This document shows positions 35,490 to 43,715 of a stretch of DNA of 64,000 nucleotides, one piece after another; positions within the stretch are counted from its first letter, which is position 1; every line of letters starts with the position of its first letter. The DNA comes from Pseudomonas entomophila. GTDB lineage: Bacteria; Pseudomonadota; Gammaproteobacteria; Pseudomonadales; Pseudomonadaceae. A program made the translations under genes and the position numbers. The stretch is from assembly GCF_013523125.1 (NCBI RefSeq), contig NZ_JAAMQJ010000005.1:111153-175152 (forward strand), read 5' to 3'. The notes under the pieces are model-generated. The model saw nothing but the letters and a program-made list of their open reading frames with translations, had not been told where the DNA came from and made no database searches.

Positions 35490-36086
35490 TTATTGAGCGT
35501 TGGCTTTTTCAGCGGCGATCTCTTCGAGATCGATGTAGCGGTTGCCGATGCGCGGATGCAGACGGCCGCCGTCGGAAGCGCCCAGTACCACGACGATCTC
35601 GTCGGCGCGCGGTGCGTCTTCGATCTGCATCTCCAAGGTGATGTAGTGCGAACGCTGGCCTTCGTCGTCCTTCTGCATCATCGGGATCTGGATCGACGTG
35701 CCCGGGCCGCCGCGCTTGTTGGTGAAGCTCAGGTAGCTCTTGGCCTGCACGGCTTCGCGGTAGTGATTGCCGAAGCGCAGGGTATGGATCACCGCGGAAG
35801 CATGCTCGATCTCGCCATCGGCGCCGACCACGGCGGCCTTGCCGTAGGCTTCGATCTTGTCCGCGCCACCGATGGCAGCGGTCAGGCGCTCGACCATCAG
35901 GGCGCCGAGGTCGGAGCAGTGCTCACGAATCTCGGGCTTGAGGTCTTCGACGAAACCGCGACCTGCCCACGGGTTCTTGATCACGACGGCCAGGCCGACC
36001 ATGGTCACCGGCGTGTCGGTGGCCTTGCCGCCTTCGATGCGGGTTTCTTCGGAGTAGGTGACGATCTTGCGGATTTCGAAACTCAT
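35490..36086 (-). CDS. DUF1185 (amino acid synthesis family, PF06684) protein
   Basis: A 198-residue protein starting MSFEIRKIVTYSEETRIEGGK. It has the family-typical VVIKNPWAGRGFVEDL, GKAAVVGADGEIEHASAVIHTLRFGNHYREA and LGASDGGRLHPRIGNRYIDLEE. Structures of this family show a Bacillus chorismate mutase-like fold. The biochemical function is unknown. It is the first gene of a sub-operon, with a perfect palindromic GntR-type operator 34 bp upstream. Its fold links it loosely to RutC/YjgF proteins, which act beside RutA monooxygenases. Confidence 0.9.
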   Translation of the reverse strand: MSFEIRKIVTYSEETRIEGGKATDTPVTMVGLAVVIKNPWAGRGFVEDLKPEIREHCSDLGALMVERLTAAIGGADKIEAYGKAAVVGADGEIEHASAVIHTLRFGNHYREAVQAKSYLSFTNKRGGPGTSIQIPMMQKDDEGQRSHYITLEMQIEDAPRADEIVVVLGASDGGRLHPRIGNRYIDLEEIAAEKANAQ

Positions 36087-36119
36087 GAGCGGCTCCAGGA
36101 AGGTTGATCGGGCTTTGTT

Positions 36120-36141
36120 GTCTTATGGTATACCATAAGAC
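36120..36141. promoter_or_regulatory. GntR-type operator O1 (perfect palindrome) before the DUF1185 gene
   Basis: A 22-bp perfect palindrome with core TTATGGTATACCATAA, 34 bp upstream of the DUF1185 start. The half-site TACCATAA recurs in two further cluster promoters. Confidence 0.8.
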
Positions 36142-36278
36142 GATTCCTGCAATAGCGTGTCTGGAAAATACGTGTGCGCACGAAGGTGGGGTGACGAGGC
36201 CGCCAGGCGGCCTCATGCGGTCGCGCCGGTACTCCGGCAGGAACCGCTTCAAAGGGCAGTGGGGCCGCCCTCGCAGCG

Positions 36279-37322
36279 TTATCGGAACGCCGGCACCACT
36301 TCGTTGATGAACAGCGCCAGCGACTTCTTCTTTTCGGCATGGGGCAGGCTGTTGTCGCACCAGAAGCTGAACTCGTCGACACCCAGTTCCTGGTAGTACT
36401 TGATCCGTGCGATGATCTCTTCGGGCGTGCCGATCATGGTGTTCTTGCGGATGTTGTCCAGGGCGAAGGCGGGCACCTCGGCGAACTTCGATTCCGGGCT
36501 CGGCGCCAGGAAGCCATTGACCGGCGTGGTCTTGTTGCCGAACCAGGCGTCGAAGGTGCGGTAGAAGCGCGAGATGGCTTCGGCACCGATTTTCCAACCC
36601 TCCGGCTCTGCCGGGCTGTGCACGTGGGTGTGGCGCAGCACCATCAGTTGGGGGCGGGGGACGTCCGGGTTGTTGTCGAGCGCGGCCTGGAACTTGTTCT
36701 TCAGGTCCAGCACCTCTTCATCGCCCTTCATCAAGGGGGTGACCATCACGTTGCAGCCATGCTTGACCGCGAAATTGTGCGAGTCCGGGTCGCGGGCGGC
36801 GATCCACATTGGCGGCATGCCGTCCTGCACCGGCTTGGGCGCGCTGGTCGAGGTGGGGAAATTGTACACCTCGCCTTCGTGGGCATAGTCGCCTTTCCAC
36901 AGCTCACGCACCGCCGGGACCATTTCGCGCAGCGCTTTGCCGCCATCGGTCGCGGGCATGCCATTGGCCATGCGGTCGAATTCGAACTGGTAGGCGCCAC
37001 GGGCCAGGCCCACTTCCATGCGCCCGTTGCTGATCACGTCCAGCAGCGCGCATTCGCCTGCCACCCGGATCGGGTTCCAGAACGGCGCGATGATGGTGCC
37101 GGCGCCCAGGCGGATCGTCTCGGTGCGCGCGGCCAGGTAGGCCAGCAGCGGCATCGGGCTAGGCGAGATGGTGTACTCCATGGCGTGGTGTTCGCCGATC
37201 CACACGGTGCTGAAACCGCCGTCTTCGGCCATCAGGGTCAGTTCGGTCAGGTCTTCGAACAGCTGGCGGTGGCTGACCTGGTCATCCCAACGTTCCATGT
37301 GCACGAACAACGAAAACTTCAT
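36279..37322 (-). CDS. Luciferase-like FMN-dependent monooxygenase
   Basis: A 347-residue LLM-class flavin oxygenase starting MKFSLFVHMERWDDQVSHRQLFED. The TIM-barrel pattern of bacterial luciferase relatives is clear: STVWIGEHHAMEYTISPSPMPLLAYLAARTETIRLGAGTI, NPIRVAGECALLDVISNGRMEVGLARG, and the C-terminal MIGTPEEIIARIKYYQELGVDEFSFW. The enzyme uses reduced FMN from a separate reductase and O2 to oxidise a small substrate. The sequence style recalls oxygenase components of ring-opening N-heterocycle systems (RutA, trigonelline and pyridine oxygenases). It is flanked by a flavin reductase upstream (84 bp) and DUF1185 downstream. Confidence 0.93.
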   Translation of the reverse strand: MKFSLFVHMERWDDQVSHRQLFEDLTELTLMAEDGGFSTVWIGEHHAMEYTISPSPMPLLAYLAARTETIRLGAGTIIAPFWNPIRVAGECALLDVISNGRMEVGLARGAYQFEFDRMANGMPATDGGKALREMVPAVRELWKGDYAHEGEVYNFPTSTSAPKPVQDGMPPMWIAARDPDSHNFAVKHGCNVMVTPLMKGDEEVLDLKNKFQAALDNNPDVPRPQLMVLRHTHVHSPAEPEGWKIGAEAISRFYRTFDAWFGNKTTPVNGFLAPSPESKFAEVPAFALDNIRKNTMIGTPEEIIARIKYYQELGVDEFSFWCDNSLPHAEKKKSLALFINEVVPAFR

Positions 37323-37406
37323 GGGGCTTTCCTCAAGGGCTTGTCAAGGTGGCCTGCCGGGCAGGCGCGATGGAGGGCAGGGCACGACGCCCGGCCGGGA
37401 CGTGGC

Positions 37407-37892
37407 TCAGCCGAAGGCGGGCAGGCTGGCCATCTTGCCGCGGCAATAGATCATGGGGTTCGGGGCGTCGGTAGGCACGATCAGGTTCTGGACCTTGCCG
37501 ACCATGATGGCGTGGTCGCCACCTTCGTACTCGCGCCACAGCTCGCACTCGATGATGGCGGTGGCGTTGGCCAGCAGCGGGTTGCCATGCTCGCTCAAGG
37601 TCCACTCGATGCCGGCGGCCTTGTCCTTGCCTTTGCGGGCGAAGGCATAGGCTTCGGCTTGCTGCTCACCGGACAACAGGTGGATGGCGAAGCGCTTGTT
37701 GCGGATCAGCACGGGGTAGGAGTCGGAGCTGTAGTTCGGGCAGAACAGCACCAGGGGTGGGTCCATCGACAGGGAAGAGAAGGCACTGGCGGTCAGGCCG
37801 ACGATCGAGCCGTCGTCGTCCAGGGTGGTGATGACCGTGACGCCGGACGGGAACGAGCCCAGGACGTTCTTGTAGACGGTTGCGTCAATCAT
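37407..37892 (-). CDS. Flavin reductase (RutF/HpaC family), copy 2
   Basis: A 161-residue flavin reductase starting MIDATVYKNVLGSFPSGVTVITT, paralogous to copy 1. It is the first gene of the minus-strand cluster, directly upstream of the LLM oxygenase, hence the likely partner supplying FMNH2. A GntR-type operator lies 45-60 bp upstream of ATG 37892. Confidence 0.93.
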   Translation of the reverse strand: MIDATVYKNVLGSFPSGVTVITTLDDDGSIVGLTASAFSSLSMDPPLVLFCPNYSSDSYPVLIRNKRFAIHLLSGEQQAEAYAFARKGKDKAAGIEWTLSEHGNPLLANATAIIECELWREYEGGDHAIMVGKVQNLIVPTDAPNPMIYCRGKMASLPAFG

Positions 37893-38199
37893 GGCGTGAT
37901 CCTCGATTGGGGGCCGTTTTTTATAGTTGATGTGTCTGATGGTATACCGTAATACCCGATTTGCAAGCGCTTTTTGCAGGCGATGGGAAAACGGGATGAA
38001 CGGCTGGAGGCCACGTATTTCAAGGCCTGAATGGATTCAGCGAGAGACTGAAAGAAGCGTGAAGGCAGATCAGAACACATGATCTGCGGCGGATCAGTGT
38101 TGTCAAAAGTTTGGAATACCATAATATGGTCCTCAGCTGAGAGGCCGCCCTGAGCGGTTTCCGTACAACGATAAAAACGACCTTTCGAGCTAAAATCCT
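37893..38199. promoter_or_regulatory. Divergent control region with GntR-type operators O2 and O3
   Basis: A 307-base intergenic region between the flavin reductase and permease genes. O2 at 37939-37953 reads ATGGTATACCGTAAT; O3 at 38112-38125 reads TTGGAATACCATAA and is followed by an inverted TATGGT (38126-38131). With O1 they define TGG(T/A)ATACC(A/G)TAA. The arrangement implies that one regulator controls catabolic operon and transporter together. Confidence 0.75.
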
Positions 38200-39609
38200 A
38201 TGTCCCAGCCGTCTTCGCAGCACCAGCTTGTCGAGAATCACACGGTCGATTACGTTCCACCTGCCGAGCGCCACGGGAAGGCGCGCGACCTGTTCACCCT
38301 CTGGTTCAGCACCAACATCGCGCCACTGCCCATCGTGACCGGCGCCATGGTGGTCCAGGTGTTCAACCTGAACCTGCTCTGGGGGCTGATCGCCATCGCA
38401 CTCGGGCACCTCATCGGGGGCGTGGTCATCGCCTTGGCCTCTGCGCAGGGACCGCAGCTGGGCATTCCGCAGATGGTGCAGAGCCGTGGCCAGTTCGGCC
38501 GCTACGGCGCCTTGCTGATCGTCTTCTTCACCGCCCTGATCTACGTCGGCTTCTTCATCTCCAACATCGTCCTGGCGGGCAAGTCGATCCACGGCATCGC
38601 GCCGAGCGTGCCCATGCCGACCGCCATCATCATCGGCGCCCTGAGCGCGACCGCCATCGGCGTGATCGGCTACCGCTTCATCCACAGCCTGAACCGCATC
38701 GGCACCTGGGTGATGGGCTCGGCCCTGCTGGCTGGCTTCATCATGATGTTCAGCCAGACACTGCCCGCCGACTTCTTCAGCCGCGGCGCCTTCAACCTGT
38801 CCGGGTTCATCGCCACCGTGTCGCTGGGCACCATCTGGCAGATCAGCTTCTCGCCGTACACCTCCGACTACTCGCGCTACCTGCCCAAGGAAACCGGCAT
38901 CGCCAAGCCGTTCTGGGCCACCTATTTCGGTGCGACGCTGGGCACGATCCTGTGCTTCAGCTTCGGCGCGGTGGCGGTATTGTGCGTGCCCCAGGGCACC
39001 GATGCGATGGAGGCGGTGAAACAGGCCACTGGCTGGCTGGGCCCGGTGCTGATGGTGCTGTTCCTGCTCAACATCATCAGCCACAACGCCCTCAACCTGT
39101 ATGGCGCGGTGCTGTCGATCGTCACCGCGATCCAGACCTTCTTCGCCCACTGGACGCCGAGCGTGAAGGTGCGCGTGGTGCTGGCCTCGGTGATCCTGTT
39201 CGGGTGCGCGGTGGTGGCGCTGAACGCCTCGGCCGACTTCATCGGCCAGTTCATCGGGCTGATCCTGGCGTTGCTGCTGGTGCTGGTGCCATGGGCGTCG
39301 ATCAACCTGATCGACTTCTACCTGATCAAGAAGGGCGTATATGACATCGCCTCGATCTTCAGCGCCGATGGTGGGATCTATGGCCGCTTCAACCACCATG
39401 CGATCATCGCCTATGCCTGCGGGATCCTGGTGCAGCTGCCGTTCGCCAACACGGCGCTCTATGTGGGACCGTATTCGAACCTGGTCGAAGGTGCCGATCT
39501 GTCCTGGCTGTTCGGGCTGTTGGTCACCGCGCCGCTGTATTATTGCCTGGCGACGCGGGGTCAGGCGGCTGCCGCCAAGGCTGGGCAGGTAGTGAGCGCG
39601 CACGAATGA
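38200..39609 (+). CDS. NCS1-family cytosine/purine-type permease (CodB-like)
   Basis: A 469-residue transporter with 12 predicted helices. NCS1/CodB features include LFTLWFSTNIAPLPIVTGA, QLGIPQMVQSRGQFGRYGALL and SFSPYTSDYSRYLPKETG. Family members import nucleobases, hydantoins, allantoin, thiamine precursors or pyridoxine-type rings with H+ or Na+. It is divergent from the monooxygenase cluster and shares the GntR-type operator sequence, so it very likely imports the cluster's substrate, which points to an N-heterocyclic compound. Confidence 0.92.
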   Translation: MSQPSSQHQLVENHTVDYVPPAERHGKARDLFTLWFSTNIAPLPIVTGAMVVQVFNLNLLWGLIAIALGHLIGGVVIALASAQGPQLGIPQMVQSRGQFGRYGALLIVFFTALIYVGFFISNIVLAGKSIHGIAPSVPMPTAIIIGALSATAIGVIGYRFIHSLNRIGTWVMGSALLAGFIMMFSQTLPADFFSRGAFNLSGFIATVSLGTIWQISFSPYTSDYSRYLPKETGIAKPFWATYFGATLGTILCFSFGAVAVLCVPQGTDAMEAVKQATGWLGPVLMVLFLLNIISHNALNLYGAVLSIVTAIQTFFAHWTPSVKVRVVLASVILFGCAVVALNASADFIGQFIGLILALLLVLVPWASINLIDFYLIKKGVYDIASIFSADGGIYGRFNHHAIIAYACGILVQLPFANTALYVGPYSNLVEGADLSWLFGLLVTAPLYYCLATRGQAAAAKAGQVVSAHE

Positions 39610-39965
39610 CTCTTTGGGGGGCTGCCTTGCAGCCCATCGCTGGCAAGCCAGCCCCCACAGGTCCCGATTCCACGCCTGCATGAGCGTGATGGCCGCCTTG
39701 TAGGTGCAGGCTTGCCCGCGATGCAGGCGGCGCTTGATCGGGCGCTATCGCTGGCAAGCCAGCTCCCACAGGTCTCGACTCCAGGCCTGCATTAGCGTGA
39801 TGACCGCCGCCTTGTGGGGGCGGGCTTGCCCGCGATGCAGGCGGCGCTTGATCGGGCGCTATCGCTGGCAAGCCAGCTCCCACAGGTCTCGATTCCAGGC
39901 CTGCATTAGCGTGATGGCCGCCATCCTGTGGGAGCGGGCTTGCCCGCGATGGCGGCAGTCGCTTC
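39610..39965. repeat. Tandem REP/BIME array
   Basis: About 350 bases made of REP elements in alternating orientation. A unit of about 120 bases (GATTCCAGGCCTGCATTAGCGTGATGGCCGCC, REP, GGCGGCGCTTGATCGGGCGCTATCG, inverted REP) is repeated from about 39657, with a second copy from about 39771 and a third, truncated copy from about 39885 to 39960. The copies differ at few positions, implying recent duplication. Confidence 0.88.
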
Positions 39966-39994
39966 ACCGCGCCTTCAAGACGCAAGCGCCAGCC

Positions 39995-40681
39995 TCAGTG
40001 CACCCGTCTGCGTCCCTCGACACACTGCGCCGCTTCCAGCGTCAGCTGGTCCAAGCGTTCGTCACGCTGGCGCTCCGCCTCGATCATCGCCTCTTCGCCA
40101 TTGTGCTTGAGCAGATAGGCATGGATCTGCCGCACCTCGGTGGTCTGGTACAAGGGTGCGATGTCCAGGCGCCCGATCAAGGCCTCACTGACCCGCCCTG
40201 TGCTGGTCATCAGCACCTGCGGGCCGTGGGCCGCCACTGCCTGCATGCCCATGGCCTCGAACCACGGCACCTGGTGCGCGAAAGCGGCCAGTTCGACACA
40301 GGCGTAGTCGGCCTGCAGCTCACCCAGCAAGGCTCGGGCGATACCCTGGCGCTGCGCCTCGGGCAAGACGATCAGAAACGCCAGCGCGCAGGCATCGTCG
40401 CGGTCCGCCGCCGGTAGTCCGAGGGCAAAGCCCAGCAGACGGTCCGGCGCCTCGGCATCGAGCGCCAAGGTCAGCCGAGCCTGCAGTCCGTGGGTGCCAT
40501 CGAGTGCTTCGAGGTAATGATGAACTTCCAGACCCACACCGTACTGGTACAACGGATAAAGCGTGTTCGACGGCGCGATGGCCACGCTGCTCACCTCCCC
40601 GACATGGTCGATCACCAGTTGACGGATCTGGCTCTGGAACGATTCGGGGGGCATGCCGTCAAGACGGCTGAGAATGAACAT
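39995..40681 (-). CDS. GNAT-fold acetyltransferase-like protein
   Basis: A 228-residue protein. The central region carries the acetyl-CoA binding pattern LLGFALGL ... ALAFLIVLPEAQRQGIARALLGELQADY (Q-x-x-G-I-A motif A). The C-terminal 70 residues are helical and charged (EEAMIEAERQRDERLDQLTLEAAQ). Substrate unknown. The start MFILSRLDGMPPESF at ATG 40681 is chosen from domain integrity. The upstream gap contains heptamer locus 2. Confidence 0.8.
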   Translation of the reverse strand: MFILSRLDGMPPESFQSQIRQLVIDHVGEVSSVAIAPSNTLYPLYQYGVGLEVHHYLEALDGTHGLQARLTLALDAEAPDRLLGFALGLPAADRDDACALAFLIVLPEAQRQGIARALLGELQADYACVELAAFAHQVPWFEAMGMQAVAAHGPQVLMTSTGRVSEALIGRLDIAPLYQTTEVRQIHAYLLKHNGEEAMIEAERQRDERLDQLTLEAAQCVEGRRRVH

Positions 40682-40711
40682 CACATGACTCCAACGGGAA
40701 AGCGGGGGTGA

Positions 40712-40962
40712 GCGGCAAGCCGAAAGCTGCAAGCAAAAAGCCGCAAGCTGCAAGCATACCGCAGTGCTTGTCCCATGGTGTTCCAGCAGCGGGTGCGCGA
40801 CGCTTGGACGTCTCAGATTGAGCGGGAGGCTCGGCGCACGGGAGGCTGGCACCCAAGCCCGTACACCCCCGCCCTATGTTCAGCAATCCAGGTACTTTCC
40901 GCCCAGACGCTCTGCTTGCTGCTTGCTGCTTGCTGCTTGCCGCTTGCCGCTTGCCACTTGCG
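40712..40962. repeat. Heptamer inverted-array locus 2
   Basis: Left arm of six 7-base units (GCGGCAA, GCCGAAA, GCTGCAA, GCAAAAA, GCCGCAA, GCTGCAA; 40712-40753). Spacer of 160 bases. Right arm of seven units (GCTTGCT x3, GCTTGCC x3, ACTTGCG; 40914-40962) in inverse orientation. It fills almost all of the gap between the SH3-domain and GNAT genes. Confidence 0.85.
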
Positions 40963-40975
40963 GCTGCGTCAAGCC

Positions 40976-41623
40976 TCAGAACCAGCGATCGTTGCGTTTG
41001 CGGCCACGGGTGAGGGCGGGCAGGATCAGGCCGGCGAGCAGGCCGGCGCCGGCGATGCTGCCGCCATAGACCATGTAGCGCATCATCACCTGCTTGTTCT
41101 CATCGCCCAACCGCGCTTGGGTATCGCGCAGGGTGGACTGGGCCTGGTCGAGCTGCTCGCTCAGGTCCTTGTTGCGGGTTTCCAGCTCGGTGATCAGGGA
41201 TTTGCGCGAGTCGAGGGTTTCCTGCATGCCCTGCACCCGGTTCTTCCAGGTGTCGTCGATGTTCTTGAGCTGGTCGCTCAGCTGCACCACCTGGGCGTCA
41301 AGCTGAGGCAGGCGCTCGAACTGGCCGGGCACCGCCTGCAGGTCACTGCTGTTGATCCAGACCACGTCGCCGCTCTGGCCGCGCACCTGGCTGTAGTTGC
41401 CCTGGGTGCCGATCAGCGTCACCTTTTGCCCGGACTTGAGCGTGCCGACGATGCGGTGGCCATCGGTCGGTCCACTGCGCACGTAGGTGCTGAGGCTGTC
41501 GCTGACCCAGCGGGCATCGCTGGTAGCGTCCTCGGCATGGACGGGCGCGGCAAGCGCCAGCACGGCGCCGATCAAACCACCACGCAGGGCGGCGAGAGCA
41601 GTGAAGGAGCGGGAATCGGGCAT
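40976..41623 (-). CDS. Exported SH3-domain protein with coiled coil and C-terminal anchor
   Basis: A 215-residue protein of the YgiM-like (TIGR04211) type: signal peptide ending APVHA-ED, a bacterial SH3 domain (residues about 35-105: DSLSTYVRSGPTDGHRIVGTLKSGQKVTLIG, VVWINSSDL), a long coiled coil (QLDAQVVQLSDQLKNIDDTW ... ARLGDENKQ) and a C-terminal membrane helix (YMVYGGSIAGAGLLAGLILPAL) with a basic tail. Probably inner-membrane anchored with the SH3 domain in the periplasm, binding peptidoglycan or proteins. An alternative start at 41638 adds five residues. Confidence 0.88.
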   Translation of the reverse strand: MPDSRSFTALAALRGGLIGAVLALAAPVHAEDATSDARWVSDSLSTYVRSGPTDGHRIVGTLKSGQKVTLIGTQGNYSQVRGQSGDVVWINSSDLQAVPGQFERLPQLDAQVVQLSDQLKNIDDTWKNRVQGMQETLDSRKSLITELETRNKDLSEQLDQAQSTLRDTQARLGDENKQVMMRYMVYGGSIAGAGLLAGLILPALTRGRKRNDRWF

Positions 41624-41638
41624 TGTGAGTCTTCGCAT

Positions 41639-42108
41639 GTACAGGACGAATGTAGGCCCATGGGCGGGCCGGCGAACGGGTCAGGTAAACGACCGTCAGC
41701 CAAAGACCTTTTTTTGAAGGTTCGGTTCACTGAGGGCGGTCAGAAAAGTCTGATCGAATGCGGGGTTCGTCGAATCATTCGCCTCGCTTCAATCCCGTCG
41801 CGCCTGCAAGACCGTCGCAGCGGGTAAAGGTGGCGGGGCGGTGTGACGGTGGGGCGCTAGCGCAGCACAGAGTGCACGTTGTCCCTGCAGGGCGTCACTG
41901 ACATGCGCTGGCTCGAGGCATGGCCCTTCGGACCCAATCGCGGCCCATGTGGAGATTCTGTGGTTTCTATCAAGTGCAGATGTGGGCCTTTCAGGCCCAA
42001 TCGCGGCACAGGGGCCGCTCACCCACCGCTTTGGTACAGGTAGCCGCGGTCCCTGTGGGGCCCCCGTGCCGCGATCGGCCCCGCAGGGGCCGCCGGGCCG
42101 CCGGGTCG
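41639..42108. repeat. Gene-free region with a long GC-rich inverted repeat element
   Basis: About 470 bases without a gene. At 41920-42092 two GGACCCAATCGCGGC-like and GGCCCAATCGCGGCACAGG boxes face GTGCCGCGATCGGCCCCGC, enclosing a linker GTGGAGATTCTGTGG ... AAGTGCAGATGTGGG. The linker is the reverse complement of that at 5063-5105. The rest (41639-41919) shows nothing notable. Confidence 0.8.
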
Positions 42109-43008
42109 TCAGATATAGATGAACAACCCCACCAGCGCCGCGACCACCACCCACTTCTCCAGGTAGTAGCGCATGCGGTTGCGCTTCTTCAGCGCCTTGC
42201 CGCGTGCCCGGATCGCGTAGATCTTGGTGAACAGGCGGTTGATGCCGCCGGTCTTGTCCTTGGCATCGTTCGGGGCGGCCGCGGCCGACATCACGTGGCG
42301 GCTGAACCAGCGGTTGAAGGCCGTCGCCCAGCGGTACTTCAAAGGCCGCTCGACGTCGCAGAACAGGATGATCCGCGTGTGCTCGGTGGTGTTGGCCGCG
42401 TAGTGGATGTAGGTCTCGTCGAACATCACCGCCTCGCCATCGCGCCAGGCATAGCGCTCGCCATCCACCTCGATGAAGCAGGCGTCGTCGTTCGGCGTGT
42501 CCAGGCCCAGGTGGTACCGGTAGGAGCCGGCGTACGGGTCCCGGTGACGCACCAGCTTGGCGCCCGGCGGCAAGGTGGCGAACATCGCCGCCTTGATCGA
42601 ACCGATGCCTTGCAGCAGCTCGGTGGTGCGCGGGCACAGGGTCATGGCCGAGGGGTGACTCTCGCCGTACCACTTCAGGTAAAAGCGTTTCCAGCCACTC
42701 TTGAAGAACGAGTTGAAGCCGACGTCGTCGTGGTTGTCGGACTTCTTGATCTCGCCCACCTGCAGCAACTGCTGTGCCTCGGCGCGGATCTCCTGCCAGT
42801 GGTCCTTCAGCGGCTGCAGCTCGGGAAAGGCCTCGACCGGCAGGTACGGCTTGGCCGGGTGGCGCGAGCACAGATAGAGCAGGGTATTGATCGGTGCCAG
42901 GAAGCTCGAGTGGTCGCCCAGTTGACGGGTCAGCTTGTGGCGCACGCGACCGCGCAGGTGGACATAGGCGATGGAGAAGACGAAGAGCAGTACGAGTGCG
43001 ATTTTCAT
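42109..43008 (-). CDS. lpxO: Lipid A 2-hydroxylase (aspartyl/asparaginyl beta-hydroxylase family)
   Basis: A 299-residue Fe(II)/2-oxoglutarate dioxygenase. Membrane helices flank it at the N-terminus (KIALVLLFVFSIAYVHL) and C-terminus (WVVVAALVGLFIYI), as in LpxO. The iron facial triad is in VRHRDPYAGSYRYHLGL and DETYIHYAANTTEHTRIILFCD. LpxO adds a 2-hydroxyl to a secondary acyl chain of lipid A at the inner membrane. ATG 43008 gives exactly the typical LpxO length. Divergent from thpR. Confidence 0.93.
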   Translation of the reverse strand: MKIALVLLFVFSIAYVHLRGRVRHKLTRQLGDHSSFLAPINTLLYLCSRHPAKPYLPVEAFPELQPLKDHWQEIRAEAQQLLQVGEIKKSDNHDDVGFNSFFKSGWKRFYLKWYGESHPSAMTLCPRTTELLQGIGSIKAAMFATLPPGAKLVRHRDPYAGSYRYHLGLDTPNDDACFIEVDGERYAWRDGEAVMFDETYIHYAANTTEHTRIILFCDVERPLKYRWATAFNRWFSRHVMSAAAAPNDAKDKTGGINRLFTKIYAIRARGKALKKRNRMRYYLEKWVVVAALVGLFIYI

Positions 43009-43170
43009 GGGAATACAGGTCAGCAGGTCGAGCCCAGGGCGTGAGCGTGCCAGCATAAACAAATGACCGACGGCTTTGTACACTTTGTTACGTTGGCAGG
43101 GGAACAATACGATCGCACCAATGCCGTGCCGCCTCCTCCAATCGTCATCGTCCGATTGGAAGCTTTCCTC

Positions 43171-43704
43171 ATGAACACACGTGAAACCGGCCAACCCTTC
43201 AAGCGCCTGTTCGTCGCTGTCGAGTGCGAGTCGCCGCAGCGCCAGGACATCGCCCGCTTTCGCCACGCCTTGAACCTGCGCGGTGGCAAGCCGGTACCGC
43301 CTGGCCAGTTCCACCTGACGCTGCTGTTCCTGGGCGATGTCGACAGCCAGCAGGTGCCGGCCGTGTGCGCCGCCATCGAAAGTGTCAGCCGGCCTGCGGC
43401 GATGCGGTTGGTGCTCGATCGCCTGACGGTCTGGCAGCGCCCCGGTGTGCTGGTACTCGAATCCCCCGACGCGCCCCCGGCGCTACGGCGTCTGGCCTAT
43501 GACCTGCAACAGGCCGTGCTGCCGTGGGTGCCGCAGCCGCCGGCGCAGGAATACCGCCCTCACCTGACCTTGATGCGCGAGTTTCGCGGCCAGGTCCCCG
43601 AGGCCGCGAGCGCACCGGCGTTCTGGTTGAAGGTGCGGCAGTTCACCCTGTTCGAGTCGTACAAGGGCCGCTACCTGCCCCTGGCCGACTGGGCCCTGGG
43701 ATGA
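43171..43704 (+). CDS. thpR: RNA 2',3'-cyclic phosphodiesterase (2'-5' RNA ligase family)
   Basis: A 177-residue 2H phosphoesterase. Both HxTx motifs are intact: QFHLTLLFLG and YRPHLTLMRE. The family hydrolyses 2',3'-cyclic phosphates in RNA and can ligate 2'-5' tRNA halves. ATG 43171 begins MNTRETGQPFKRLFVAVE. It converges with the AraC gene 11 bases away. Confidence 0.92.
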   Translation: MNTRETGQPFKRLFVAVECESPQRQDIARFRHALNLRGGKPVPPGQFHLTLLFLGDVDSQQVPAVCAAIESVSRPAAMRLVLDRLTVWQRPGVLVLESPDAPPALRRLAYDLQQAVLPWVPQPPAQEYRPHLTLMREFRGQVPEAASAPAFWLKVRQFTLFESYKGRYLPLADWALG

Positions 43705-43715
43705 CCGTACGGGGT

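Noticed and set aside
38020..39681. 553-residue frame opposite the NCS1 permease
   Set aside because: Low-complexity Q/D/H-rich composition typical of the antisense of a membrane protein; the plus-strand permease is clear.
39657..39960. CRISPR-like array at the regular 120-base repeats
   Set aside because: The units consist of inverted REP elements, typical BIME structure, with near-identical intervening sequence.
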